Source of the DNA: UBA12545 sp051024685
Lineage (GTDB): Bacteria > Bacillota > DSM-521 > Neomoorellales > Neomoorellaceae
Direction: 5' to 3'
Length of the DNA: 18,096 nt
Assembly (NCBI GenBank): GCA_051024685.1
Contig: JAZHPA010000056.1
Location: forward strand, 1 to 18,096
Shown here: positions 1 to 7,459 of the stretch, piece after piece
How the letters are laid out: the number at the start of each line of letters is the position of its first letter
Numbering within the stretch: the first letter of the stretch is position 1
Notes under the pieces: generated by a model
Databases searched by the model: none
What the model saw: the letters and a program-made list of their open reading frames with translations, nothing else
What the model was told of the DNA's origin: nothing
Made by a program: the position numbers and the translations under genes

Positions 1-66
1 TAGTTTGGCCCGCGAGGGAGGCCTTTGCGAGCGAAAGCCAAGCAGGCCTGGGATCAAAACTGGGGA
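1..66 (+). repeat. 3' part of a repeated structured element, truncated by the window edge
   Basis: These 66 bases are identical, in the same orientation, to 11911-11976. Identity stops at base 67, although a looser match with a 2-base gap continues for about ten bases. The segment contains the right arm of the closing stem (36-50) seen in the fuller copy, so the left part of this copy should lie upstream of the window. It ends about 20 bases before the -35 box of the metY promoter. No open reading frame is conserved between the copies, which favours a structured RNA or a non-coding mobile repeat. Confidence 0.85.
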
Positions 67-86
67 TACGTCAGGTTTCTTTTTTC

Positions 87-115
87 TTGACAACCTTTCG
101 AGAAAGCGGTATAGT
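87..115 (+). promoter_or_regulatory. sigma-A promoter for metY-metX
   Basis: A perfect -35 box TTGACA (87-92) is followed after 17 bases by TATAGT (110-115). Transcription would start near 121-123, shortly before the SAM riboswitch. This is the only strong promoter seen upstream of metY. Confidence 0.85.
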
Positions 116-152
116 ATATTTCAGGCCTAACAAGAGAATAAGAGCGCTGCAA

Positions 153-305
153 CTCTTATCAAGAGCGGTGGAGGGACTGGCCCGATGAAACCCGGCAACC
201 TACTCCTGAATTTTAGGAGTAAAGGTGCCAATTCCTGCAGGGCGTTTTGCTCTGAGAGATAAGAGGGGTAATATAAAGCCTCTTCTTATCGGAGAGGCTT
301 TTTTT
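153..305 (+). promoter_or_regulatory. SAM-I (S-box) riboswitch with intrinsic terminator
   Basis: P1 pairs CTCTTATC (153-160) with GATAAGAG (258-265). Between them lie typical S-box core elements: the AGAGCGGTGGAGGGACTGG block (162-180), CGATGAAACCCGGCAACC (183-200), a P3 hairpin (201-221), and GGTGCCAATTCC (224-235). The expression platform is a terminator, AAGCCTCT (276-283) paired with AGAGGCTT (293-300) and a T run to 305. The terminator loop includes CTTATC (285-290), which can pair with the 3' strand of P1 as antiterminator. By family knowledge, SAM binding stabilises P1, frees the terminator and shuts off metY-metX. Confidence 0.96.
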
Positions 306-345
306 GTACTCAAATTAAATCCTAGTAAGGAGAGGGGAAAAATAA

Positions 346-1632
346 ATGAAGCAGGAGACGTATCGCTTTGCTACCCTGGCGGTACATGCCGGCCAAAAGC
401 CCGATCCCGTTACCGGAGCGCGCGCCGTGCCTATCTATCAAACGACTTCTTATATTTTTCGCAATGCCGATCATGCGGCTGCCCTTTTTGCCTTGCAGGA
501 AGAGGGACATATTTACACCCGCATTAGCAACCCCACTACGGAGGTTTTTGAGCAAAGGATGGCTGCCCTGGAAGGCGGGGTAGGAGCCCTGGCCACAGCT
601 TCCGGTCAAGCGGCCATAACCCTGGCCATCCTTAACATTACTTCTTCCGGGCAGGAGATTGTTTCTTCTAGCAGCCTTTATGGCGGTACTTATAACCTCT
701 TTAATGTTACGCTCTCCAAATTAGGCATCAGGGTCCGCTTTGTGGATGCTGCCGATCCCCAGAATTTTCGCCGGGCCATTAACGACCGGACCCGGGCCGT
801 GTATGTTGAAACTATCGGCAATCCCAAGTTGGATGTGCCTGATCTGGAGGCTATAGCCTCTATAGCCCACGAGGCCGGAATTCCTTTCATCGTGGACAAT
901 ACTTTCGCCACCCCCTATCTTTGCCGCCCCTTTGAGCACGGAGCCGATATAGTGGTCCATTCGGCCACCAAGTTTATTGGCGGCCACGGCACCAGCATCG
1001 GAGGGGTTATTGTGGATTCAGGCAAGTTCAATTGGCGAAACGGCAAGTTCCCCGAACTGGTAGAACCGGATCCCAGTTATCATGGGGTAAGCTATGTGGA
1101 TACCTTTGGCCCGGCGGCTTATATTGTAAAGGCCCGCACCCAGCTTTTGCGGGATTTAGGGCCGACTTTAAGCCCCTTTAACGCCTTTCTTTTCCTTCAA
1201 GGGTTAGAAACGCTGCCTTTAAGAATGGAGCGGCACAGCAGCAATGCCCTGCAAATCGCCCGCTGGCTAAGGGAGCACCCCAAGGTGGCCTGGGTTAGTT
1301 ATCCCGGTTTGCCTGGCCATCCTAGTTTCCCCCTGGCCCAGAAATATTTACCCCGGGGAGCAGGGGCTATCATCACCTTTGGCATCCGGGGCGGTAAAGA
1401 AGCAGGCCGCCGGTTCATCGATAATTTAAAACTCTTCTCCTTGCTGGCCAATGTGGGAGATGCCAAGTCCCTGGTCATTCACCCGGCCAGCACCACCCAC
1501 CAGCAGCTCACGGTGGAGGAACAGCTGGCCAGCGGAGTAACCGAGGATTTAGTCCGGTTATCCATCGGCCTGGAAGATCCAGAAGACCTGATAGCCGACC
1601 TGGACCAGGCCCTAGCCCGAGCCCGTGGGTAA
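346..1632 (+). CDS. metY: O-acetylhomoserine aminocarboxypropyltransferase (sulfhydrylase)
   Basis: This 428-residue protein is a PLP enzyme of the Cys/Met metabolism family. It would make homocysteine from O-acetylhomoserine and sulfide in the cytoplasm. The PLP lysine is K209 in the motif HSATKFIGGHG, preceded by the family's DNTFATPY stretch near residue 185. The N-terminal FATLAVHAGQKPDPVTGA and the full length of about 430 residues match the O-acetylhomoserine sulfhydrylase branch rather than the shorter MetB/MetC enzymes. The ATG at 346 follows an AAGGAGAGGGG ribosome binding site. It sits directly behind a SAM riboswitch and next to metX, which makes the acetylated substrate. Use of sulfide rather than cysteine is inferred from family and context. 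Confidence 0.95.
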   Translation: MKQETYRFATLAVHAGQKPDPVTGARAVPIYQTTSYIFRNADHAAALFALQEEGHIYTRISNPTTEVFEQRMAALEGGVGALATASGQAAITLAILNITSSGQEIVSSSSLYGGTYNLFNVTLSKLGIRVRFVDAADPQNFRRAINDRTRAVYVETIGNPKLDVPDLEAIASIAHEAGIPFIVDNTFATPYLCRPFEHGADIVVHSATKFIGGHGTSIGGVIVDSGKFNWRNGKFPELVEPDPSYHGVSYVDTFGPAAYIVKARTQLLRDLGPTLSPFNAFLFLQGLETLPLRMERHSSNALQIARWLREHPKVAWVSYPGLPGHPSFPLAQKYLPRGAGAIITFGIRGGKEAGRRFIDNLKLFSLLANVGDAKSLVIHPASTTHQQLTVEEQLASGVTEDLVRLSIGLEDPEDLIADLDQALARARG

Positions 1633-1663
1633 GTATTTGATTAAGATCAAAGGGGAACCGGAA

Positions 1664-2809
1664 GTGGCGGATGTTGGTCTGGTGAAGACACAATATTATA
1701 CTTTTGCCGCCCCGCCGGATGAGCTGGTCCTGGAGTGCGGAAAGAAGCTGGGGCCCATCACGGTGGCTTATGAAACCTACGGCCGGCTCAATTCCGCGGG
1801 GGATAACGCCATTTTGGTGCTCCACGCCCTTACAGGCAGCGCCCATGTGGCCGGCTGGCACCAAATAGGAGAGCGAAAACCCGGCTGGTGGGACCCTATG
1901 GTGGGACCCGGTCGCCCCCTGGACACGGACCGGTACTTTGTCATTTGCTCTAACGTATTAGGGGGCTGCTATGGTACGACCGGGCCCGCTTCTATCAATC
2001 CGGCTACTGGGAAACCTTATGGCTTAGATTTTCCCCTCATTACCATCCGGGACATGGTTAGGGTACAAAAAACTTTGCTCGATTATTTGGGCGTGAAACA
2101 TCTGGTCACGGCCGTAGGCGGCTCCATGGGGGGGATGCAGGCCCTGGAATGGGGCATCCTGTACCCTGATTTTCTCTCTTCGATCATAGTAATCGCTGCC
2201 CCGGGGCGTACTTCGGCCATGAACATCGCCTTTAATGCTGTACAGCGGGAGGCCATTTATAATGACCCGGCTTGGTGCGGCGGTGATTACTATGGAACGC
2301 CTGGACCGGAGCGAGGTTTGGCCCTGGCCCGGATGATAGGCACCATTACTTATAAAAGCGATGAGTCCTGGTCTTTTAAATTCGCCCGCGCCATGAACGG
2401 GAACCCCGCCGACCTGTTTTGTCTGCACGGGAGGTTTGAGGTGGAAAACTATCTTCATTACCAGGGGCGCAAGTTAGTGGAGCGCTTTGACGCCAACTGT
2501 TATATCTATTTGACCAAGGCCATGGATCTCCATGACGTGGGCAGGGGTTTTAATTCCTACGAAGAAGCTCTGGCCCGCATTAAATGTCCATGCTTGACCA
2601 TCGGAATTTCCAGCGATATTCTCTTCCCTACTTATCAAGTGAAGGAAATTGTGGACATCATTAATCGAGTGGGGGGCCGGGCCCTTTACCGGGAATTAAA
2701 TTCGCCTTATGGGCATGATGCATTTCTTATCGAGTTTGCCAAATTGGGGGCTATGGTCAGAGAGTTTTTAGCCCAAATCGATAGGCGGCCTGAAGGGGAT
2801 GGTTTTTAA
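1664..2809 (+). CDS. metX: homoserine O-acetyltransferase
   Basis: An alpha/beta-hydrolase-fold acyltransferase of about 381 residues that activates homoserine with acetyl-CoA for MetY. The catalytic triad is visible: Ser154 in GGSMGGMQALEWG, Asp318 in SSDILFPTYQ and His351 in YGHDAF. The reading frame is open back to a GTG at 1625 that overlaps the metY stop. I chose the GTG at 1664 because AAAGGGG (1649-1655) lies 8 bases before it, and because the protein then begins close to the family start (VGLVKTQYYTFA). With the 1625 start the protein would be 394 residues. Acyl donor choice (acetyl or succinyl) cannot be read with certainty, but pairing with metY supports acetyl. Co-transcribed with metY under the SAM riboswitch. 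Confidence 0.93.
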   Translation: MADVGLVKTQYYTFAAPPDELVLECGKKLGPITVAYETYGRLNSAGDNAILVLHALTGSAHVAGWHQIGERKPGWWDPMVGPGRPLDTDRYFVICSNVLGGCYGTTGPASINPATGKPYGLDFPLITIRDMVRVQKTLLDYLGVKHLVTAVGGSMGGMQALEWGILYPDFLSSIIVIAAPGRTSAMNIAFNAVQREAIYNDPAWCGGDYYGTPGPERGLALARMIGTITYKSDESWSFKFARAMNGNPADLFCLHGRFEVENYLHYQGRKLVERFDANCYIYLTKAMDLHDVGRGFNSYEEALARIKCPCLTIGISSDILFPTYQVKEIVDIINRVGGRALYRELNSPYGHDAFLIEFAKLGAMVREFLAQIDRRPEGDGF

Positions 2810-2838
2810 AAACCGGGGATAACTTAGGTAGCGGGGTA

Positions 2839-2868
2839 TTGCCCCTTAACCGCTGGTAATGCTACAAT
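2839..2868 (+). promoter_or_regulatory. probable sigma-A promoter for hom-thrC-thrB-lysC
   Basis: TTGCCC (2839-2844), 18 bases, then TACAAT (2863-2868), with a TG one base upstream of the -10 (extended -10). It lies in the 92-base gap between metX and hom. No terminator with a T run is seen in the gap, so read-through from metX is also possible. A small hairpin, GCAGA (2872-2876) with TCTGC (2883-2887), follows immediately and abuts the hom ribosome binding site. Confidence 0.6.
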
Positions 2869-2901
2869 AAAGCAGATGTAAGTCTGCGGGGAGGAGCCTG
2901 A

Positions 2902-4200
2902 GTGAAGGAAACGGTGAAAATCGGCTTACTAGGTTTAGGTACGGTAGGCGGAGGAGTGGTTAAGCTTCTGGACCAGAATGGCCGTGCCATAGCGCAAAAG
3001 CTGGGCCGGCCTTTAGAAATAAAAAGGATCTTGGTCAGGGACTTGAACCGCCCTCGAGCGGTAAAGGTGAATCCCGAACTGCTAACCACCCAGGCGGATG
3101 CAATTCTGGAGGACCCGGAGATCGATATTATAGTGGAAGTAATGGGCGGTCTGGAACCTGCTCGGCAGTATGTCCTGAAGGCCCTCCGGCAAGGGAAGAG
3201 CGTGGTAACCGCCAATAAAGATCTCCTGGCCCTCCACGGTAAGGAGCTTTTTGCTGCCGCCGAGATGGGGGGGTGCGATCTTTTCTTTGAAGCCAGCGTG
3301 GGCGGTGGCATTCCCATTGTGCACTCCTTGAAAGAATGCCTGGCGGGGAATAGAATCCGCCAGGTTATGGGTATTGTAAATGGCACTACCAACTATATCC
3401 TCAGCAAGATGAGCCAGGAAGAGCGAGAATTTGCCGAAGTTTTGGCCGAAGCCCAGCGCTTGGGTTATGCAGAAGCGGACCCCCGCTCCGATATCGAGGG
3501 TGATGATGCGGCCAGAAAGATGGCCATCCTGGCCTCTATCGCTTTCGGTACGCGCATTACTTACCCGGAAGTGTATCATGAAGGGATAGCCCGTTTGCAT
3601 CCCCAAGATATTAAATATGCTGCCGATCTAGGATATGCCATCAAGCTTCTAGGTATTGCCCGGGATGATGGAGAAGCGGTGGAAGTCAGGGTACACCCGG
3701 CCCTGGTGCCTTTAAACCATCCCCTGGCCTCGGTAGGCGGGGCTTTTAACGCCATTTTTGTGGAAGGTGATGCGGTAGGAGAAGCCATGTTTTACGGCCA
3801 GGGAGCGGGCGAAATGCCCACCGCCAGCGCCGTGGTGGGGGATATCATGGAAGCCGCCCGCAACCTTCTTCACGACACCCGGTGCCGCATTTCCTGCACT
3901 TGTTTTACCCAGAAACCCATTAAGCCCATGGGAGAGATTGAAACCCGCTATTACCTGCGGATGATAGTAAAAGATCGGCCCGGGGTCCTGGCCGCCATCG
4001 CCGGTGTCTTTGGCGAGCGGCAGGTCAGCCTGGCTTCCGTAATTCAAGTAGGAATGGTGGGGGAACAGGCGGAGCTGGTCTTTATTACCCACCGGGTGCG
4101 GGAACAAAATCTTATGGAGGCCCTGGAGATTTTGGGCGGCCTTCCGGTAGTTAATCAAATCGCCAGCGTAATTCGAGTAGAAGGAGGAACGGCCCATTGA
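2902..4200 (+). CDS. hom: homoserine dehydrogenase with C-terminal ACT domain
   Basis: The 432-residue protein reduces aspartate semialdehyde to homoserine with NAD(P)H. The Rossmann motif GLLGLGTVGGGV spans about residues 8-19. Family signatures FEASVGGGIP (129-138) and NGTTNYIL (160-167) follow, then SDIEGDDAARKMAI with the conserved lysine. A C-terminal ACT domain (about residues 350-430, RYYLRMIVKDRPGVLAAIAGVF) suggests allosteric feedback, by family knowledge usually threonine. Start is GTG at 2902, behind GGGGAGGAG. The stop overlaps the thrC start (TTGA), implying translational coupling. This is the branch-point enzyme feeding both metX upstream and thrB downstream. Confidence 0.96.
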   Translation: MKETVKIGLLGLGTVGGGVVKLLDQNGRAIAQKLGRPLEIKRILVRDLNRPRAVKVNPELLTTQADAILEDPEIDIIVEVMGGLEPARQYVLKALRQGKSVVTANKDLLALHGKELFAAAEMGGCDLFFEASVGGGIPIVHSLKECLAGNRIRQVMGIVNGTTNYILSKMSQEEREFAEVLAEAQRLGYAEADPRSDIEGDDAARKMAILASIAFGTRITYPEVYHEGIARLHPQDIKYAADLGYAIKLLGIARDDGEAVEVRVHPALVPLNHPLASVGGAFNAIFVEGDAVGEAMFYGQGAGEMPTASAVVGDIMEAARNLLHDTRCRISCTCFTQKPIKPMGEIETRYYLRMIVKDRPGVLAAIAGVFGERQVSLASVIQVGMVGEQAELVFITHRVREQNLMEALEILGGLPVVNQIASVIRVEGGTAH

Positions 4201-5243
4201 GGTGGCCCGGTGTCATTGCTGCTTATAAAGAATTTTTGCCGGTAACCCAAGAGACCCCTGTTATTACTCTCTTGGAAGGGAATACCCCCCTCATTCCGGC
4301 CAATAATCTTTCCCGCGATCTGGGCTTAAAGTTATACTTTAAATATGAAGGGCTGAATCCTACCGGGTCTTTTAAAGATCGGGGCATGGTAATGGCGGTG
4401 GCCAAAGCCCTGGAGAGCGGCTCCCGGGCTATCATGTGTGCTTCCACCGGCAATACTTCTGCTTCCGCTGCCGCCTATGCCGCCCGTTGCGGGTTGAAAT
4501 GCAGCGTGCTTATACCCGAGGGAAATATCGCCCTGGGAAAACTGGCCCAGGCCCTTTTTTACGGTGCCAAGGTCATAGCCATTCAAGGGAATTTTGACGC
4601 TGCCCTGAATCTGGTACGTAAAATCACGGCCGAACACCCTATCACCCTGGTGAATTCCTTGAACCCCTACCGCATCGAAGGGCAGAAAACCGCGGCTTTT
4701 GAAGTTTGCGATGCTTTAGGGGAAGCCCCTGACTACCTGGCTATTCCCGTGGGCAATGCGGGCAATATAACCGCTTACTGGCGGGGATTTAAGGAATACC
4801 GGTCCGCCGGAAGAAGCGGTAAGCTGCCGCGGATGATCGGTTTTCAAGCCGAAGGAGCGGCTCCCATTGTACGGGGGGAAGTAGTGTCCAATCCGGAGAC
4901 GGTGGCCACCGCCATCCGTATTGGAAACCCGGCCAGCTGGGGACCGGCAGTAGAGGCGGCCAGGGAATCGGGGGGCTTTATTGATTGCGTCAGCGATGAG
5001 GAGATTTTGGCAGCCCAGCGCCTTCTAGCTACGGCGGAGGGAATTTTTGCCGAGCCCGCTTCGGCCGCTTCCCTGGCAGGGGTGCTTAAATACGTACAAA
5101 AAGGCCTGTTTAACCCCCAGGATTGCGTGGTTTGTGTCCTTACGGGAAACGGTCTGAAGGATCCCAATATCGCCATCAAGCAGGTAGCGGAACCCCTTTC
5201 GTTACCGGCCGATGAGCAGGCTGTGCTGGAGGTTGTTTTGTAG
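4197..5243 (+). CDS. thrC: threonine synthase
   Basis: A 348-residue PLP enzyme of fold type II that converts O-phosphohomoserine to threonine. The PLP lysine is K60 in GSFKDRGM. CASTGNTSASAAAYA (about 82-96) is the substrate/phosphate region, and the glycine-rich loop PVGNAGNITAYWRGF appears near residue 185. The length matches the short (class II, about 350 residue) enzymes. Translation begins at TTG (4197), which overlaps the TGA of hom. A near-perfect AAGGAGG (4181-4187) lies 9 bases upstream and decides this start. No close alternative start fits as well. Confidence 0.96.
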   Translation: MRWPGVIAAYKEFLPVTQETPVITLLEGNTPLIPANNLSRDLGLKLYFKYEGLNPTGSFKDRGMVMAVAKALESGSRAIMCASTGNTSASAAAYAARCGLKCSVLIPEGNIALGKLAQALFYGAKVIAIQGNFDAALNLVRKITAEHPITLVNSLNPYRIEGQKTAAFEVCDALGEAPDYLAIPVGNAGNITAYWRGFKEYRSAGRSGKLPRMIGFQAEGAAPIVRGEVVSNPETVATAIRIGNPASWGPAVEAARESGGFIDCVSDEEILAAQRLLATAEGIFAEPASAASLAGVLKYVQKGLFNPQDCVVCVLTGNGLKDPNIAIKQVAEPLSLPADEQAVLEVVL

Positions 5244-5261
5244 GAAGGCGGGAAAAAGGTT

Positions 5262-6152
5262 ATGCCCCGAGTGCGGGTGCCAGCTACGACAGCTAACTTG
5301 GGCCCTGGTTTTGATGCTTTAGGGCTGGCCTTAAATCTATACGATTATATCTCGGTAGAAGAAGCTCCAAGATTGGAGATAACGATCCAGGGCGAAGGTG
5401 AGACTACTATTCCGCGGGGACCGGAAAATATTGCCTACCGGGCAGTGCGCGCGGTTTACGCACGAGTAGGACGGGAAGCCCCGGGTTTTCGCATCGCCTT
5501 TTATAACAACATCCCGGTAGCCCGCGGGCTGGGGTCCAGCGCCGCAGCCGTGGTGGGAGGCCTGGTGGGAGCCAATGCTCTTCTAGGCTATCCCCTGCAG
5601 GAGGAAGAACTCGTATGCCTGGCTGCCCAGTTGGAAGGGCATCCCGATAATGTGGTGCCTGCCCTGGTCGGGGGCTTGGTGGTAGCGGCCCTCAACGGCC
5701 ACCAGGTCTATTACCAGCGTTTGGAGCCCCCAAAGGGCTTAACCCTGCAAGTGGCCGTGCCTCATTTTAGCCTTTCCACCAGAGTTTCTCGAGGCGTATT
5801 GCCGGCCATGGTATCTGTGGAGGATGCGGTCTTCAATCTCAGCCGGACAGCCCTTTTAATAGCAGCCGCCCAGGTGGGGAATCTGAAGTTAATGGGCAAG
5901 GCCATGGAGGACCGCTTGCACCAGCCTTACCGGCTGCCCCTGGTACCGGGAATGTCCAGTGTATTCGCTGCGGCCATGGAAGCCGGTGCGCTGGCGGTGA
6001 CCTTGAGCGGCTCCGGCCCCACGGTGATCGCCTTCTGTCAAGGCAGCTGCCCCCAGGTAGGTGAGGCCATGAAAAAGGCTTTTCAAAAACATGGGGTCGA
6101 TTGCCAGGTTAAAGAACTACAACCTTGCAGCCAGGGTGCTACCCTTTGTTAG
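5262..6152 (+). CDS. thrB: homoserine kinase (GHMP family)
   Basis: A 296-residue GHMP kinase that phosphorylates homoserine with ATP, supplying ThrC. Evidence is the N-terminal VRVPATTANLGPGFDALGLAL, the ATP-binding motif PVARGLGSSAAAVVGG at residues 85-100, and a C-terminal LSGSGPTVIAF glycine-rich motif. The ATG at 5262 follows GGAAGGCGGG. It lies 18 bases after thrC, in the order hom-thrC-thrB common in Firmicutes. Length and motifs are complete and nothing suggests decay. Confidence 0.96.
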   Translation: MPRVRVPATTANLGPGFDALGLALNLYDYISVEEAPRLEITIQGEGETTIPRGPENIAYRAVRAVYARVGREAPGFRIAFYNNIPVARGLGSSAAAVVGGLVGANALLGYPLQEEELVCLAAQLEGHPDNVVPALVGGLVVAALNGHQVYYQRLEPPKGLTLQVAVPHFSLSTRVSRGVLPAMVSVEDAVFNLSRTALLIAAAQVGNLKLMGKAMEDRLHQPYRLPLVPGMSSVFAAAMEAGALAVTLSGSGPTVIAFCQGSCPQVGEAMKKAFQKHGVDCQVKELQPCSQGATLC

Positions 6153-6204
6153 AGGGTTGGTTAAAAAACTGCAGCAAGAAGTTAAGGTGGGAGAGGGTTA
6201 ATCT

Positions 6205-7428
6205 ATGGCACTTATCGTACAAAAGTACGGCGGTACGTCGGTAGACGGGCCTGAGAGGGTGAAAAACGTGGCCAGGAGGGTAGTGGAGACCAAACGGGCA
6301 GGCAACCAGGTGGTCGTGGTGGTCTCCGCCCCAGGAGATACCACCGATAAGCTCATCGCAATGGCCAAACAAATTACCCCCACCCCCCCGGCGCGGGAGC
6401 TGGACATGCTTATGGCCACCGGAGAGCAAATGTCCATTGCCCTTTTGGCTATGGCCATCCAGGAGCTAGGGGAACCCGTCATCTCTCTCACTGGCCCGCA
6501 AGTCGGCATTCTTACCGATAACGTGCATACCAAAGCGCGGATCTTAAACGTGAGTTGTGACCGGCTGAGGCGGGAACTGGATGCCGGGAAGATTGTGATC
6601 GTGGCAGGTTTTCAAGGAGTCACCTGCGACAATGAGATCACCACCCTGGGCCGGGGAGGTTCCGACACTACAGCCGTGGCTGTAGCGGCAGCTTTAAAGG
6701 CCGATGTATGTCAGATCTACACCGATGTAGACGGGGTTTATACCGCTGACCCGCGGGTTGTTCCCCAGGCCCGCAAGCTGGCCACCATATCTTACGATGA
6801 AATGCTGGAGCTGGCCAGTTTAGGAGCCCAGGTGTTGCAGCCGCGTTCAGTAGAATTTGCCAAATTACACCGGGTTGTGCTGGAAGTCCGCTCTAGCTTT
6901 AATTACCATGAAGGTACCCTGGTAAAAGAGGTGAACGATATGGAGAGACAAATGGTGGTGACCGGTGTGGCCGGTGATCGGAACGTGGCCAGGATAGCTG
7001 TCTATGATGTACCCGACCGTCCCGGAATTGCCAAAACCCTTTTTGAAGCCCTGGCCCGGGAGAGCATTAACGTAGATATGATCGTCCAGAGCGCCATGCG
7101 GGATGGCGTTAACGACATCGCCTTTACCGTAGGGCGGGACGATTTAGCTAAAGCCCTGAAAGTCACCCAAAAGGCCAAAGAAGAGATCGGGGCTACCTCC
7201 ATCGCCCATGATGATAAGGTAGCCAAGGTTTCCATTGTGGGCGCGGGTATGATCACCAACCCGGGTGTAGCGGCGGGCATGTTCGCCTGCCTGGCGGAGG
7301 AAGGCATCAATATCCATATGATCAGCACTTCCGAGATCAAGGTATCCTGTATTATCGATGAAGAACATCTCGCCAGGGCCATGCGAGCTTTGCACAAATG
7401 GTTCGGACTGGACGAAACCCGGGGCTAG
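6205..7428 (+). CDS. lysC: aspartate kinase, alpha subunit (two C-terminal ACT domains)
   Basis: The 407-residue protein phosphorylates aspartate, the first step of the lysine/threonine/methionine family. KYGGTSV (residues 7-13) starts the amino-acid-kinase domain, and GRGGSDTTAVAVAAAL lies near residue 150. A regulatory half after about residue 250 contains ACT repeats (VYDVPDRPGIAKTLFEAL and VSIVGAGMITNPGVAAGMF). This is the Bacillus LysC/Corynebacterium type, which by family knowledge works as alpha2beta2 and is feedback regulated by lysine and/or threonine. The ATG follows GGTGGGAGAGGG. The stop codon lies within the loop of the downstream terminator. An internal beta start is listed separately. 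Confidence 0.96.
   Translation: MALIVQKYGGTSVDGPERVKNVARRVVETKRAGNQVVVVVSAPGDTTDKLIAMAKQITPTPPARELDMLMATGEQMSIALLAMAIQELGEPVISLTGPQVGILTDNVHTKARILNVSCDRLRRELDAGKIVIVAGFQGVTCDNEITTLGRGGSDTTAVAVAAALKADVCQIYTDVDGVYTADPRVVPQARKLATISYDEMLELASLGAQVLQPRSVEFAKLHRVVLEVRSSFNYHEGTLVKEVNDMERQMVVTGVAGDRNVARIAVYDVPDRPGIAKTLFEALARESINVDMIVQSAMRDGVNDIAFTVGRDDLAKALKVTQKAKEEIGATSIAHDDKVAKVSIVGAGMITNPGVAAGMFACLAEEGINIHMISTSEIKVSCIIDEEHLARAMRALHKWFGLDETRG
6940..7428 (+). CDS. lysC: aspartate kinase beta subunit from an internal in-frame start
   Basis: Inside lysC, codon 246 is ATG (6940). AAAAGAGGTG (6924-6933) precedes it by 6 bases, a good ribosome binding site in mid-gene. Translation from here gives a 162-residue protein (starting MERQMVVTG) that contains just the two ACT domains. 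B. subtilis aspartokinase II makes such a beta subunit from codon 246 of its 408-codon gene, as I recall it, so the same arrangement is likely here. The prediction rests on the SD spacing and the domain boundary. Expression is not proven. Confidence 0.7.
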   Translation: MERQMVVTGVAGDRNVARIAVYDVPDRPGIAKTLFEALARESINVDMIVQSAMRDGVNDIAFTVGRDDLAKALKVTQKAKEEIGATSIAHDDKVAKVSIVGAGMITNPGVAAGMFACLAEEGINIHMISTSEIKVSCIIDEEHLARAMRALHKWFGLDETRG

Positions 7429-7442
7429 TTCCCCGGGTTTTT
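7415..7442 (+). terminator. intrinsic terminator of the hom-lysC operon
   Basis: AAACCCGGGG (7415-7424) pairs perfectly with CCCCGGGTTT (7431-7440), followed by T's to 7442. The six-base loop includes the lysC stop codon TAG (7426-7428), so the last codons of lysC form the stem. Confidence 0.9.
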
Positions 7443-7459
7443 GCATAGGGGAGGATAGC

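Noticed and set aside
225..527. 100-codon forward frame over the SAM riboswitch and metY start
   Set aside because: It lies across the riboswitch aptamer and terminator and is out of frame with metY; its composition is not protein-like.
2810..2901. Possible T-box or other leader regulator before hom
   Set aside because: The gap is only 92 bases, with no T-box sequence or terminator; only a promoter and a small hairpin are seen.
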